Assembly (NCBI GenBank): GCA_937901125.1
Contig: CALCGT010000008.1
Coordinates: forward strand, 1 to 22,366
Direction: 5' to 3'
DNA length: 22,366 bases
Source: an uncultured Clostridia bacterium
Lineage (GTDB): Bacteria > Bacillota > Clostridia > Lachnospirales > Anaerotignaceae
The notes beneath the pieces are model-generated. The model saw only the letters and a program-made list of their open reading frames with translations. It was not told the origin of the DNA and did not search any database. Below, in pieces: positions 14,638 through 22,056 of the stretch. A program made the position numbers and the translations under genes. Each line of letters begins with the position of its first letter. The stretch's first letter is position 1.

Positions 14638-16116
14638 ATGAACGCATTTGCGACATTGTTACCGGTGATCTTTCCGATCATTGCAGGTGCTTGCCTGCTG
14701 CCGGTAAAATTTAGTGACAGAAAGGCCCGTGAAAGAGTGGTACTGCCCATCGTTGTACTGAATGCAATTTTCGCTCTGTATGCGATCTTTGGTGCAAAGG
14801 CCGGCATGGTCACTTTGTTCCAGTTCAGCGATAAGCTGTTTCTGGCTCTTCAGTTGGATGGTATGTCCAAGGTATTTGGTACGATGGTTTCCCTTTTGTG
14901 GATCATCACCACCATTTATGCATTTGAATACATGACCCACGAAGGCCATGAGGACAGATTCTTCGCATTCTTTATCATGACATTTGGTGTCGTTGTTGGT
15001 ATCGCTTTTGCTGCCAACTTCCTGACCATGTATTTGTTCTATGAATTCCTGACACTGGCAACATTGCCTATCGTTATGCATCAGTTCGATAACAAGGCAC
15101 GCCACGCCGGGAAAATGTATGTACTTTATATGATGTTCGGTGCGTCTTTGGCGTTCATCGGCTTCGTATTCATTCTGTGCTACGGCACAACAACGGATTT
15201 CCTCTATGGCGGCGTGCTTGATCCTGCACTGGTGGCAGGACATGAAGAAATGCTCCGTCTGGTATTCGTTCTGGCATTCTTCGGTTTCGGTGTTAAGGCT
15301 GCAGTATTTCCTTTTTACCGTTGGCTGCCTAAGGCATCCGTTGCGCCCACACCTGTTACAGCACTGCTGCATGCGGTTGCAGTCGTAAAATCCGGTATTT
15401 TTGCCATCATCCGTCTGACATACTATGCATTCGGTACGGAATTTCTGGTGGGCACATGGGCACAGTACGTTATGCTGATCGCCGCTGCAGTCACCATTGT
15501 GTTCGGTTCTACAGTGGCCCTGAGAACCCCTCACATCAAAAGAAGATTTGCATACTCCACCGTTTCTAACCTGTCCTATATCATCTTCGGTATTGCCGTG
15601 ATGACTCCGGCAGGCTTGGCGGCAGGTATGCTGCACATGGTATATCATGCTGTCATCAAGATTACGCTGTTCTTTACAGCTGGTGCAATTCTGTATAAAA
15701 CCCACAGGGAATATCTCTACGAAGTGGAAGGCTTCGGCAGACTGATGCCAATCACCTTCGCTACCATGGCAATCACAGGTCTGGGGCTGGTAGGTGTGCC
15801 TCCCTTTGCAGGCTTCCACAGCAAATGGGCATTGGCAACGGCGGCAGTATCCAGCGGCAATCCTGTAACCTATATCGGTGTTGTGGCGCTGATCCTGTCT
15901 GCACTTTTGACAGCACTGTATATCTTCTCTATCATCATCCGGGCATATTTCCCCAGAGAAAAGGAATATCCTGCGGATTATTACCATCATGTATCTGATC
16001 CCAATAAATACATGACAGTGCCTCTGGTGATTTTGGCAATCGTTTCTGTTATCATGGGTCTGATGCCTGACACACTGCTGGGCATCATGAATGACGCCAT
16101 CCTGGGCGTGCTGTAA
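14638..16116 (+). CDS. mrpA: Antiporter channel subunit 3, MrpA core (NuoL-like)
   Basis: A 492-aa, 14-helix subunit. Its TM7-TM8 region reads VAPTPVTALLHAVAVVKSG, with H245 and K251. This matches the MrpA/NuoL signature (T-P-V-S-A-x-x-H-A-x-x-M-V-K/x-A-G), so it is taken as the MrpA N-terminal core, whose C-terminal modules are encoded separately upstream (MbhD and MbhE parts). TM5 glutamate is E136 (MYLFYEFLT) and TM7 lysine K220 (FGFGVKAAVFPFYRWLP). The usual FPxHxWLP histidine is a tyrosine (Y227). Second-half motifs RRFAYSTVSNLSYIIFG and GVPPFAGFHSKWALA are intact. AGGGAGG precedes the ATG. The A-type assignment rests on motifs only. Confidence 0.9.
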   Translation: MNAFATLLPVIFPIIAGACLLPVKFSDRKARERVVLPIVVLNAIFALYAIFGAKAGMVTLFQFSDKLFLALQLDGMSKVFGTMVSLLWIITTIYAFEYMTHEGHEDRFFAFFIMTFGVVVGIAFAANFLTMYLFYEFLTLATLPIVMHQFDNKARHAGKMYVLYMMFGASLAFIGFVFILCYGTTTDFLYGGVLDPALVAGHEEMLRLVFVLAFFGFGVKAAVFPFYRWLPKASVAPTPVTALLHAVAVVKSGIFAIIRLTYYAFGTEFLVGTWAQYVMLIAAAVTIVFGSTVALRTPHIKRRFAYSTVSNLSYIIFGIAVMTPAGLAAGMLHMVYHAVIKITLFFTAGAILYKTHREYLYEVEGFGRLMPITFATMAITGLGLVGVPPFAGFHSKWALATAAVSSGNPVTYIGVVALILSALLTALYIFSIIIRAYFPREKEYPADYYHHVSDPNKYMTVPLVILAIVSVIMGLMPDTLLGIMNDAILGVL

Positions 16117-16132
16117 AAGGAGGGGAGAAAGA

Positions 16133-18103
16133 ATGGAACATATCGCAACAACAAGTATCGTATTACCATTTCTGGTGTTCTTTCCTTTCCTGGGTGCAGT
16201 GGTGAGTTACATCATCGGACGCAGCAATAAAGGCGCACGAGACCTGTGGACATGGATTCTGTCTGCAGTGGTTTTCGTAGCCAGCCTGTTGCTGGTTGGT
16301 AAGGAAACAGTATATGAAATTTCCGGCTTCTGCGGCTTGGGCATGAGCTTTGCCGCAGAGGGCTTTGGCACTATCCTGGCAGTGCTGATTTCTTCCATCT
16401 GGTTGATCACAACACTGTTCTCCAAGGAATATATGGCAGCAGAACGGAACAGAAATCGCTACTATTTCTTCGTATTTCTGACTTTGGGTGCGACCATGGG
16501 CATTTTCCTTTCCGCTGACCTGTTTACCACATTCATCTTCTTCGAGATCATGTCCTTCACATCCTTTGTGTTGGTTATGCATGATGAAGAAGAATTTACC
16601 ATGCGTGCGGCAAAAACCTATCTGGCAGTGGCAGTTATCGGTGGTTTGGTAACTTTGATGGGGCTGTTCATGATGTACCAGAAAGCTGGCACATTGAATA
16701 TGAGCGAGCTGACAGCCTTCATGCAGGCGCAGGAAAATCCTGCGGATTTCTATGCTATCGGCGAGCTGATCCTGTTTGGTTTCGCTGCAAAAGCAGGTCT
16801 TTTCCCTCTGCATATCTGGCTGCCTAATGCATACACCGTAGCACCTGCACCTTCCAGTGCACTGCTTTCCTGTCTGCTGACAAAAACCGGTGTATTTGGC
16901 ACAATCATCGTAAGCTGCAAGCTGTTCCTGCACGATGCGGCTTGGGGCAACTTTATCCTGATTCTGGGTATCATCACCATGGTTATGGGGGCGGTTCTGG
17001 CGGTATTCTCTGTAAACCTGAAGAGAACACTGGCTTGCTCCTCCATGTCTCAGATCGGCTTTATCATTATTGCTATCGGTATGCAGGGCTTGCTGGGCGA
17101 ACATAACGTTCTGGCGGCTAGCGGTACTTTCCTGCATTTTCTGAACCACTCCCTGTTCAAGCTGCTGCTGTTCATCGGTGCAGGCGTGATCTTTATGAAC
17201 CTGAGAGAACTGAACCTGAACAAAGTGCGTGGTTACGGGAAAGATAAACCTCTGCTGAAATTTATCTTCCTGATGCCTATTTTGGGTATCGGCGGTATCC
17301 CTCTGTGGAATGGTTATATCTCTAAAACGCTGATCCACGAGAGCATGGTGGAATATATCGAAGTTCTGGCAGAAGCAGGTCAGTCTACAACATTTATGCA
17401 TTGTGCGGAAGCATTGTTCCTGTTCTCCGGCGGTCTGACACTGGCGTATATGACAAAGATCTTCGTATGTATTTTTATTGAAGATAATCCCTATGGTGTG
17501 CCTCAGTCTGTAAGAAAAGGTCCTTACATGAGCAAGATGATGGCTGTGATCTTGGCAGTTATTGCGGTCCTGCTGCCTGTTCTGGGCTGTCTGCCTCACC
17601 AGACGCAGGATGTACTGGCGGCAATGGGAGCACATTTTATGAACGCACATACACCTGACCATGTGATCCATTATTTCGCATGGGTGAACCTGAAGGGTGC
17701 AGTCATTTCCATCTGCGTGGGTGCTGTGGTTTACTTCCTCTTCATCCGCAAGGTGCTGATGAGAAAAGATGCAAACGGCAATCTGGCCTATGTGGATTGC
17801 TGGCCCGCATGGTGCAACATCGAAGACAAGATCTATCGTCCTCTGCTGCTGACTGTCCTGCCTTATATCGGTGGCTTCTTCGCCCGTATCGCAGGCAATC
17901 TGCTGGATGGTATCATTTCTGTACTGCGTATGCTGATCTTCAATGACGACAATGGTCGTGTTGTTCCTCCTGAAGATAAATATTTCTCTGCATACACAGA
18001 CTATGAAGCAGACCACGAAATGTATCGTGAAGGCTTTGCAACAAGCTTGCTGCTGATCGGCATTGGTTTGACGGTTGCAGTGATCTATATTATCGTTGGA
18101 TAA
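16133..18103 (+). CDS. Antiporter channel subunit 4 with C-terminal extension
   Basis: A 656-aa paralogue, last gene of the operon. Channel residues are E138 (FIFFEIMSF), K220 (FGFAAKAGLFPLHIWLPNAYTVAPAP), H227 and K251 (LSCLLTKTG), followed by RTLACSSMSQIGFIIIA. Unlike its neighbours it carries about 150 extra C-terminal residues. These comprise one helix (AVISICVGAVVYFLFI), a long amphipathic-looking segment after NIEDKIYRPLLLTVLP, a polar stretch with DNGRVVPPEDKYFSAY, and a final helix (LLLIGIGLTVAVIYIIVG). Such extensions in NuoL or hydrogenase-4-type subunits form a lateral helix that clamps the other channel subunits. The start at 16133 is fixed by AAAAGGAGGGG (16116-16126). It ends 7 bases before a terminator hairpin. 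Confidence 0.9.
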   Translation: MEHIATTSIVLPFLVFFPFLGAVVSYIIGRSNKGARDLWTWILSAVVFVASLLLVGKETVYEISGFCGLGMSFAAEGFGTILAVLISSIWLITTLFSKEYMAAERNRNRYYFFVFLTLGATMGIFLSADLFTTFIFFEIMSFTSFVLVMHDEEEFTMRAAKTYLAVAVIGGLVTLMGLFMMYQKAGTLNMSELTAFMQAQENPADFYAIGELILFGFAAKAGLFPLHIWLPNAYTVAPAPSSALLSCLLTKTGVFGTIIVSCKLFLHDAAWGNFILILGIITMVMGAVLAVFSVNLKRTLACSSMSQIGFIIIAIGMQGLLGEHNVLAASGTFLHFLNHSLFKLLLFIGAGVIFMNLRELNLNKVRGYGKDKPLLKFIFLMPILGIGGIPLWNGYISKTLIHESMVEYIEVLAEAGQSTTFMHCAEALFLFSGGLTLAYMTKIFVCIFIEDNPYGVPQSVRKGPYMSKMMAVILAVIAVLLPVLGCLPHQTQDVLAAMGAHFMNAHTPDHVIHYFAWVNLKGAVISICVGAVVYFLFIRKVLMRKDANGNLAYVDCWPAWCNIEDKIYRPLLLTVLPYIGGFFARIAGNLLDGIISVLRMLIFNDDNGRVVPPEDKYFSAYTDYEADHEMYREGFATSLLLIGIGLTVAVIYIIVG

Positions 18104-18110
18104 GTTTTTT

Positions 18111-18145
18111 AGCCTCTACCTGTAACGGGTAGGGGCTTTTTCTTT
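18111..18145 (+). terminator. Terminator of the antiporter operon
   Basis: AGCCTCTACCT (18111-18121) pairs with GGGTAGGGGCT (18127-18137), with two G-T pairs and a five-base loop, followed by TTTTTCTTT. It begins seven bases after the last antiporter stop codon. Confidence 0.88.
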
Positions 18146-18147
18146 CG

Positions 18148-18176
18148 TTGACAGAAAAGCTATGTCAAGGTAAAAT
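18148..18176 (+). promoter_or_regulatory. SigA-type promoter of apbE
   Basis: TTGACA (18148-18153), 17-base spacer, TAAAAT (18171-18176), immediately downstream of the antiporter terminator. Start near 18183; leader of about 30 bases. It makes apbE transcriptionally separate from the antiporter genes. Confidence 0.75.
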
Positions 18177-18212
18177 CAATATAGATTATTCTGCAAAAAA
18201 GGAGCAGGGAAT

Positions 18213-19286
18213 ATGAATTTGAAAAAATGGATCGCATTCAGCCTGGCAGGATGTTTCCTTTTCAGTGGCTGCGCAGAGCAGAGGGAACAGGCACAGGCTG
18301 CGCTGGAAAACAGCCAGCAGGAAAATAGATATGAAGCAACTTCCTTTGCCATGGATACTGTTATGACATTCACCATTATCCATGAGGATGGGGAAGAACT
18401 TATCATAGACGCAGAACAGGAGATTCGGAGATTGGAGAACCTGTTATCTGTTACATTGGATGGCAGTGAGACAAAGCAGATCAATGAAAATGCGGGGAAA
18501 GTTCCCGTCCGTATACCAACAGAAACACTGAACCTATTGCAGACAAGCAAGGATTTGGGAACGGAAACGGGAAATGCTTTCGATATTGCCATTTACCCTG
18601 TAGTCAAAGCATGGGGATTTACAGAAGAGGAACAAAGTGTACCTTCTCAGGAGACCATCGATCAGCTGCTGCCGTTGACAGATTTGGAGGACCTGATCCT
18701 GGACAAAGAAAATTCTACTGCATATCTGGATAAAGAGGGGATGGCAGTTGATCTGGGCGGCATTGCCAAAGGCTATGCTTCCGATAGCGTAAAAGCATTG
18801 CTGAAGGGCAAGGGCGTAGAATCGGCACTGCTTTCTTTGGGTGGCAATATCTGTACCATTGGCAGTAAGCCTGACGGCAGCCCCTGGAAAACAGCGGTAC
18901 AGAATCCTCTGGATGCCAATGATTATGTGGGTCTGCTGGAGATCAGTGATACCTGCGTCATCACTTCCGGCGGATACCAAAGATATTTTGAAGAAAATGG
19001 GAAACAGTATCATCACATCATCGACCCTGCCACAGGGTGGCCTGCAGAAAGCGGTCTGCTTTCCGTGACTATCGTCTGCGAGAGCGGTACAAAGGCCGAT
19101 GCTCTTTCTACAGCGTTGTTCGTTATGGGGCTGGATGATGCACTGGAATACTGGAGAACACAGGATGATTTTGAAGTGATATTTGTGACAACAGATGGAG
19201 AAGTCGTAGTCACAGAAGGCCTGAAAGATAGTTTTGCATTTGAAGGGAAGGACAACGATTTCACTTACCGGGTGGCAGAAAGATAA
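18213..19286 (+). CDS. apbE: ApbE: FAD:protein FMN transferase (lipoprotein)
   Basis: A 357-aa extracytoplasmic flavin transferase that attaches FMN from FAD to threonine/serine in target proteins such as RnfG/RnfD, NqrB/NqrC and FMN-binding-domain reductases. A signal peptide ends in the lipobox LFSGC, so C20 should be lipidated and the enzyme anchored outside the membrane. Family motifs: SFAMDTVMTFTI (44-55), GNAFDIAIYPVVKAWGF, VDLGGIAKGYASD, SLGGNICTIG, TSGGYQRYFEENGKQYHHIIDP, and SGTKADALSTALFVMG, which supplies Mg2+/FAD contacts. Length matches the family. AAAAAAGGAG lies nine bases before the ATG. It is followed 15 bases later by a small membrane protein in the same direction. No flavinylation-motif protein was found in the window, so its substrate is presumably encoded elsewhere. 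Confidence 0.95.
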   Translation: MNLKKWIAFSLAGCFLFSGCAEQREQAQAALENSQQENRYEATSFAMDTVMTFTIIHEDGEELIIDAEQEIRRLENLLSVTLDGSETKQINENAGKVPVRIPTETLNLLQTSKDLGTETGNAFDIAIYPVVKAWGFTEEEQSVPSQETIDQLLPLTDLEDLILDKENSTAYLDKEGMAVDLGGIAKGYASDSVKALLKGKGVESALLSLGGNICTIGSKPDGSPWKTAVQNPLDANDYVGLLEISDTCVITSGGYQRYFEENGKQYHHIIDPATGWPAESGLLSVTIVCESGTKADALSTALFVMGLDDALEYWRTQDDFEVIFVTTDGEVVVTEGLKDSFAFEGKDNDFTYRVAER

Positions 19287-19301
19287 AAGGAGGAACGTGA
19301 T

Positions 19302-19625
19302 ATGGGTAAATGCAGAGATTTTTTAAACACAGTTACATTTGAATGTGACTGGAAGGATATGGGCCTGATGGGTCTTTGTGTGGGCTCTCTGGGGGCTCTG
19401 TTTGGCATGGTCGTGCCTGAAAAATATAAAAATGCGGCTGCCTTTGGCACAGGTGCAGGCTTTTTCCTTTCTGCAGTGGCAGTGACGGTAAAAAGCATTG
19501 AAGCAGGAAGAGAGGATGAATTCGACGAATACGAAGATTTCGAAGAATGGGAAGATTGGGATGACGAGGATGACGAAGAAGGTTTCGTGATGAGAATTAC
19601 AGCGGAAGAAAACGACGAAGAATAA
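19302..19625 (+). CDS. Small membrane protein with acidic C-terminal tail
   Basis: Unrecognised 107-aa protein. It has two predicted membrane helices (about 20-37, rich in Gly/Leu; about 45-65, starting AAAFGTGAGFFLSA) separated by a short loop VVPEKYKN. A tail from residue 70 is dominated by Glu and Asp with several Trp/Phe (EFDEYEDFEEWEDWDDEDDE). AAAAGGAGG precedes the ATG, and the gene begins 15 bases after apbE, so it is probably co-transcribed. Function is unknown: the acidic tail could bind cations or a basic partner, but that is speculation. Cotranscription with apbE suggests an envelope context only. Confidence 0.8.
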   Translation: MGKCRDFLNTVTFECDWKDMGLMGLCVGSLGALFGMVVPEKYKNAAAFGTGAGFFLSAVAVTVKSIEAGREDEFDEYEDFEEWEDWDDEDDEEGFVMRITAEENDEE

Positions 19626-19642
19626 TCAAGAGAAAAATACAG

Positions 19643-19683
19643 AAGGGGGTTCAAGGGGAGGTTGCTTTTTTGAAGCCCTTTTG
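19643..19683 (+). terminator. Terminator after the apbE operon
   Basis: AAGGGGGTTCAA (19643-19654) pairs with TTGAAGCCCTT (about 19670-19680), one G-G mismatch, with a loop of about 15 bases and a trailing TTTG. The loop is large and the T-run short, so this is a moderate-strength call. Confidence 0.6.
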
Positions 19684-19742
19684 TTACATATTGCGGAGCA
19701 AAACAGAAATTTTTGTGGTTTCCGCTAAAAGGAGGTAAGGTT

Positions 19743-21053
19743 ATGGGTATTTTGAAGGTTGGGATCGGCGCGGCCCAAGGCGTACTGGCAGATGCATGGA
19801 GAGAGTATTTCTACTGTCCTTCCATGGAGGCGGATGTTTTGGTACAAAAGGGCGAACAGCGTCAGTCCAAACGAGGCTTTAATACAAAAAAGAGTGAAAA
19901 TATCATTTCCAATGGCTCTATCATCGCGGTCAATGAAGGACAGTGTATGTTGATTGTAGAGCAGGGGAAAGTGGTAGAGGTCTGCGCAGAAGCAGGGGAA
20001 TTCCTCTATGACACATCCACAGAGCCCAGCATTTTTTATGGAGACCTGAAGGAAAGCATCAAAGATAGCTTCAAGCAGTTCGGCAAGCGAGTGGGCTTTG
20101 GCGGCGATACTGCAGGCGATCAGAGGGTATATTTCTTCAATACAAAAGAAATTTTGGGCAATAAATACGGCACTTCCAATCCTGTACCTTTCCGTGTGGT
20201 GGATGTCAATATTGGTTTGGATATTGATATTTCCATTCGCTGCCACGGGGAATATGCCTATCGCATCACAGACCCTGTTTTATTTTATAAAAACATCTGC
20301 GGTAATGTGGAAAATACATATACCAGAGATCATGTCGATTCTCAGCTGAAAAGTGAGATGCTGACAGCTTTGCAGCCTGCCTTTGGCAAAATTTCTGCTA
20401 TGGGCATCCGCTATAGCGCACTGCCCGGTCATGCGATGGAGCTTTCCCAGGCGCTGAATGAAGTTTTGGCGGAAAAATGGGGTGGCAGATACGGCATCGA
20501 GATTACATCCATTGGTGTGAACAGTGTGAAGGCTTCCGAGGAAGACGAAGCCATGATCAAAGAACTGCAGAGAAATGCTGCTTTGCGGAACCCTTCCATG
20601 GCGGCAGCCCATTTGGTAAATGCCCAGGCGGAAGCTATGCAGGCAGCGGCGGCAAATAACAATGCAGGTCCTATGATGGCTTTTGTAGGCATGAATCTTG
20701 CAAATCAGGCAGGCGGTATGAATGCAGGACAGTTGTTCCAAATGACGGCACAGCAGCAGACAGCACAACCGCCTCAGCCTGAACAGGGATGGAACTGCCC
20801 TTGTGGCAAAACAGGCAATAGGGGCAATTTCTGCACAGAGTGCGGTGGGAAAAAGCCTGCGGACAATAGCTGGACTTGTGAATGTGGTTCTCAGAATAAA
20901 GGCAGATTCTGCCCCCAGTGCGGTAAACCTAAGCCTGCAGGGGTGCCCCAGTATCAATGCGATAAATGCGGGTGGGAGCCGGAAGATCCCGCAAAGCCTC
21001 CCCGTTTCTGCCCGGAATGCGGTGATTCCTTTGGAGACGAAGACAGAAAATAA
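19743..21053 (+). CDS. SPFH/band-7 domain protein with three C-terminal zinc ribbons (YdjI-like)
   Basis: A 436-aa protein. Residues about 20-265 form an SPFH (band 7) domain of the type annotated 'virion core protein', as in Bacillus YdjI; features are QRQSKRGFN, NGSIIAVNEGQ, the conserved DVNIGLDIDISIRCHGEYAYRI and GIEITSIGVNSVKASEEDE. An Ala/Gln-rich linker follows (about 278-347). Then come three four-cysteine zinc ribbons: C352/C354/C364/C367, C379/C381/C390/C393 and C406/C409/C423/C426. No N-terminal membrane helix is evident. In Bacillus, YdjI helps recruit a PspA-type stress protein to the membrane, so an envelope-stress scaffold role is plausible but inferred. AAAAGGAGGT precedes the ATG at 19743; an upstream in-frame ATG at 19713 lacks a site. 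No clear promoter was found. Confidence 0.88.
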   Translation: MGILKVGIGAAQGVLADAWREYFYCPSMEADVLVQKGEQRQSKRGFNTKKSENIISNGSIIAVNEGQCMLIVEQGKVVEVCAEAGEFLYDTSTEPSIFYGDLKESIKDSFKQFGKRVGFGGDTAGDQRVYFFNTKEILGNKYGTSNPVPFRVVDVNIGLDIDISIRCHGEYAYRITDPVLFYKNICGNVENTYTRDHVDSQLKSEMLTALQPAFGKISAMGIRYSALPGHAMELSQALNEVLAEKWGGRYGIEITSIGVNSVKASEEDEAMIKELQRNAALRNPSMAAAHLVNAQAEAMQAAAANNNAGPMMAFVGMNLANQAGGMNAGQLFQMTAQQQTAQPPQPEQGWNCPCGKTGNRGNFCTECGGKKPADNSWTCECGSQNKGRFCPQCGKPKPAGVPQYQCDKCGWEPEDPAKPPRFCPECGDSFGDEDRK

Positions 21054-21056
21054 GCC

Positions 21057-21110
21057 GGGAAATTAAAAAAGCCACCCACTCGTTGAAAGAGTGGGTGGTT
21101 TTTATTTCCC
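21057..21110. terminator. Bidirectional terminator, overlapping the exonuclease 3' end
   Basis: CCACCCACTC and GAGTGGGTGG form a GC-rich core around GTTGAAA, extended by AAAAA/TTTTT and GGGAAAT/ATTTCCC arms. It lies directly after the SPFH-protein stop codon. The 3' arm contains the stop codon (21102-21104) of the minus-strand exonuclease gene, so one structure serves both convergent genes. Confidence 0.92.
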
Positions 21111-21872
21111 TTTTTTCTTTACCGTGGGCGTAGAATCAAAGGTATGATTTCTGCCCAGTATATAAGATAATTTGACGAGATTTTTTTCTTCTTCGGTAAG
21201 TTCTTTGCCCAGCTTTTCTTCTACATACATAAAAAGAGATTTTACATTTGTCCGCAGGCGTTTGGGTTTTTTCGCCAACATGGTCAAGGGCTGGAAGGTT
21301 TCGGCTTTGATCTCCGCAGGGTGGGTAATGGCAAATATTTTTGCAGTATAGACTGCATCGTTGAGGGCATTATGAAAATCCTCTTCTTCGGGGATGCCCA
21401 ATTCCACCACAGCATTTTTTAGACCGATGGCTTTTCCTGCTTCGTGGTTCAGATATTCTGCCGCCAAGGGCTGCACATTCAGAAACTGATCCGTCATGGC
21501 TTCTCCATCCAGATTGTAGAAATAGATATTGCGGTAAAGGGATTTGATATCATCTCCACCCCAAGTACAGAGGATGGAAGGCTCGTCCCCAATAAATGCC
21601 AGAAATGCTTGATAAGCTTCGGCAAAGGTGGGCTTATCTACCAGCTGTTCTGGGTGGATGCCTGTGATCTTTTCTACAAATGGATGCAGACGAGGATAGA
21701 TCTGAGGACGAATCATATAGTTGAAGGTGTCCAACTGCCGGAAATTTTCATCTAGCTTCACTGCGCCGATTTGAATGATCTCAAAGGGACATTCCGGGTT
21801 GGGCTCTACTTTTTTTCCTGTTTTAAAGGGAAAAGACTGGTTGAATTCCAAGTCCAGTACGATATAATTCAT
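21102..21872 (-). CDS. DEDDh-family 3'-5' exonuclease (KapD/ERI1-like)
   Basis: A 256-aa exonuclease-fold protein. The catalytic set of the DEDDh superfamily is visible: D7 and E9 in VLDLEFN, D107 or D108 in CTWGGDD, and H167 with D172 in FHNALNDAVYTA. TGIHPEQL (70-77) is the second conserved region. The family removes nucleotides from 3' ends of RNA or DNA with two metal ions; relatives include sporulation-inhibitor KapD and ERI1. A C-terminal segment after about residue 190 is basic (KKPKRLRTNVKS, ending KKKGK) and may bind nucleic acid. AGGAGGT (21880-21886) lies seven bases before the ATG at 21872; an in-frame ATG at 21908 lacks such a site. Substrate is not readable. Confidence 0.9.
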   Translation of the reverse strand: MNYIVLDLEFNQSFPFKTGKKVEPNPECPFEIIQIGAVKLDENFRQLDTFNYMIRPQIYPRLHPFVEKITGIHPEQLVDKPTFAEAYQAFLAFIGDEPSILCTWGGDDIKSLYRNIYFYNLDGEAMTDQFLNVQPLAAEYLNHEAGKAIGLKNAVVELGIPEEEDFHNALNDAVYTAKIFAITHPAEIKAETFQPLTMLAKKPKRLRTNVKSLFMYVEEKLGKELTEEEKNLVKLSYILGRNHTFDSTPTVKKKGK

Positions 21873-22056
21873 TTTGCGTACCTCCTGTTCTGTTTCATAG
21901 TGTATCATGTTTTATAAGGGAAAGAAAGAAAAACTTGACCGAGAAACAAAGGAAAAATGGTTTATTGTCTTCGGTGCAGGAAGTTCCTCTTGTGCATCCG
22001 AAGCTGGAATGATAGAATCATGGGTAAGATGAATTGAGAAAGCGGGGTATAAAAAT

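Noticed and set aside
13320..14813. 497-codon minus-strand frame opposite antiporter channel subunit 2
   Set aside because: Same artefact: a long stop-free antisense frame caused by codon bias, rich in Gln, His and Cys, without motifs or a ribosome-binding site.
16163..18016. 617-codon minus-strand frame opposite channel subunit 4
   Set aside because: Striking length, but low-complexity polar composition and perfect overlap with a genuine gene make it a shadow.
8961..18103. Complex I (nuo) or NiFe-hydrogenase operon
   Set aside because: Subunits E, F, G, B, C and the MbhD/MbhE modules are antiporter-specific; no iron-sulphur, quinone-site or NiFe subunits (NuoB, NuoD, NuoH or Mbh J-N equivalents) are present in the window.
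21935..21966. TTGACC with a downstream TTTATT as promoter of the small acidic gene
   Set aside because: Spacing is about 20 bases and the -10 is poor; not enough to call.
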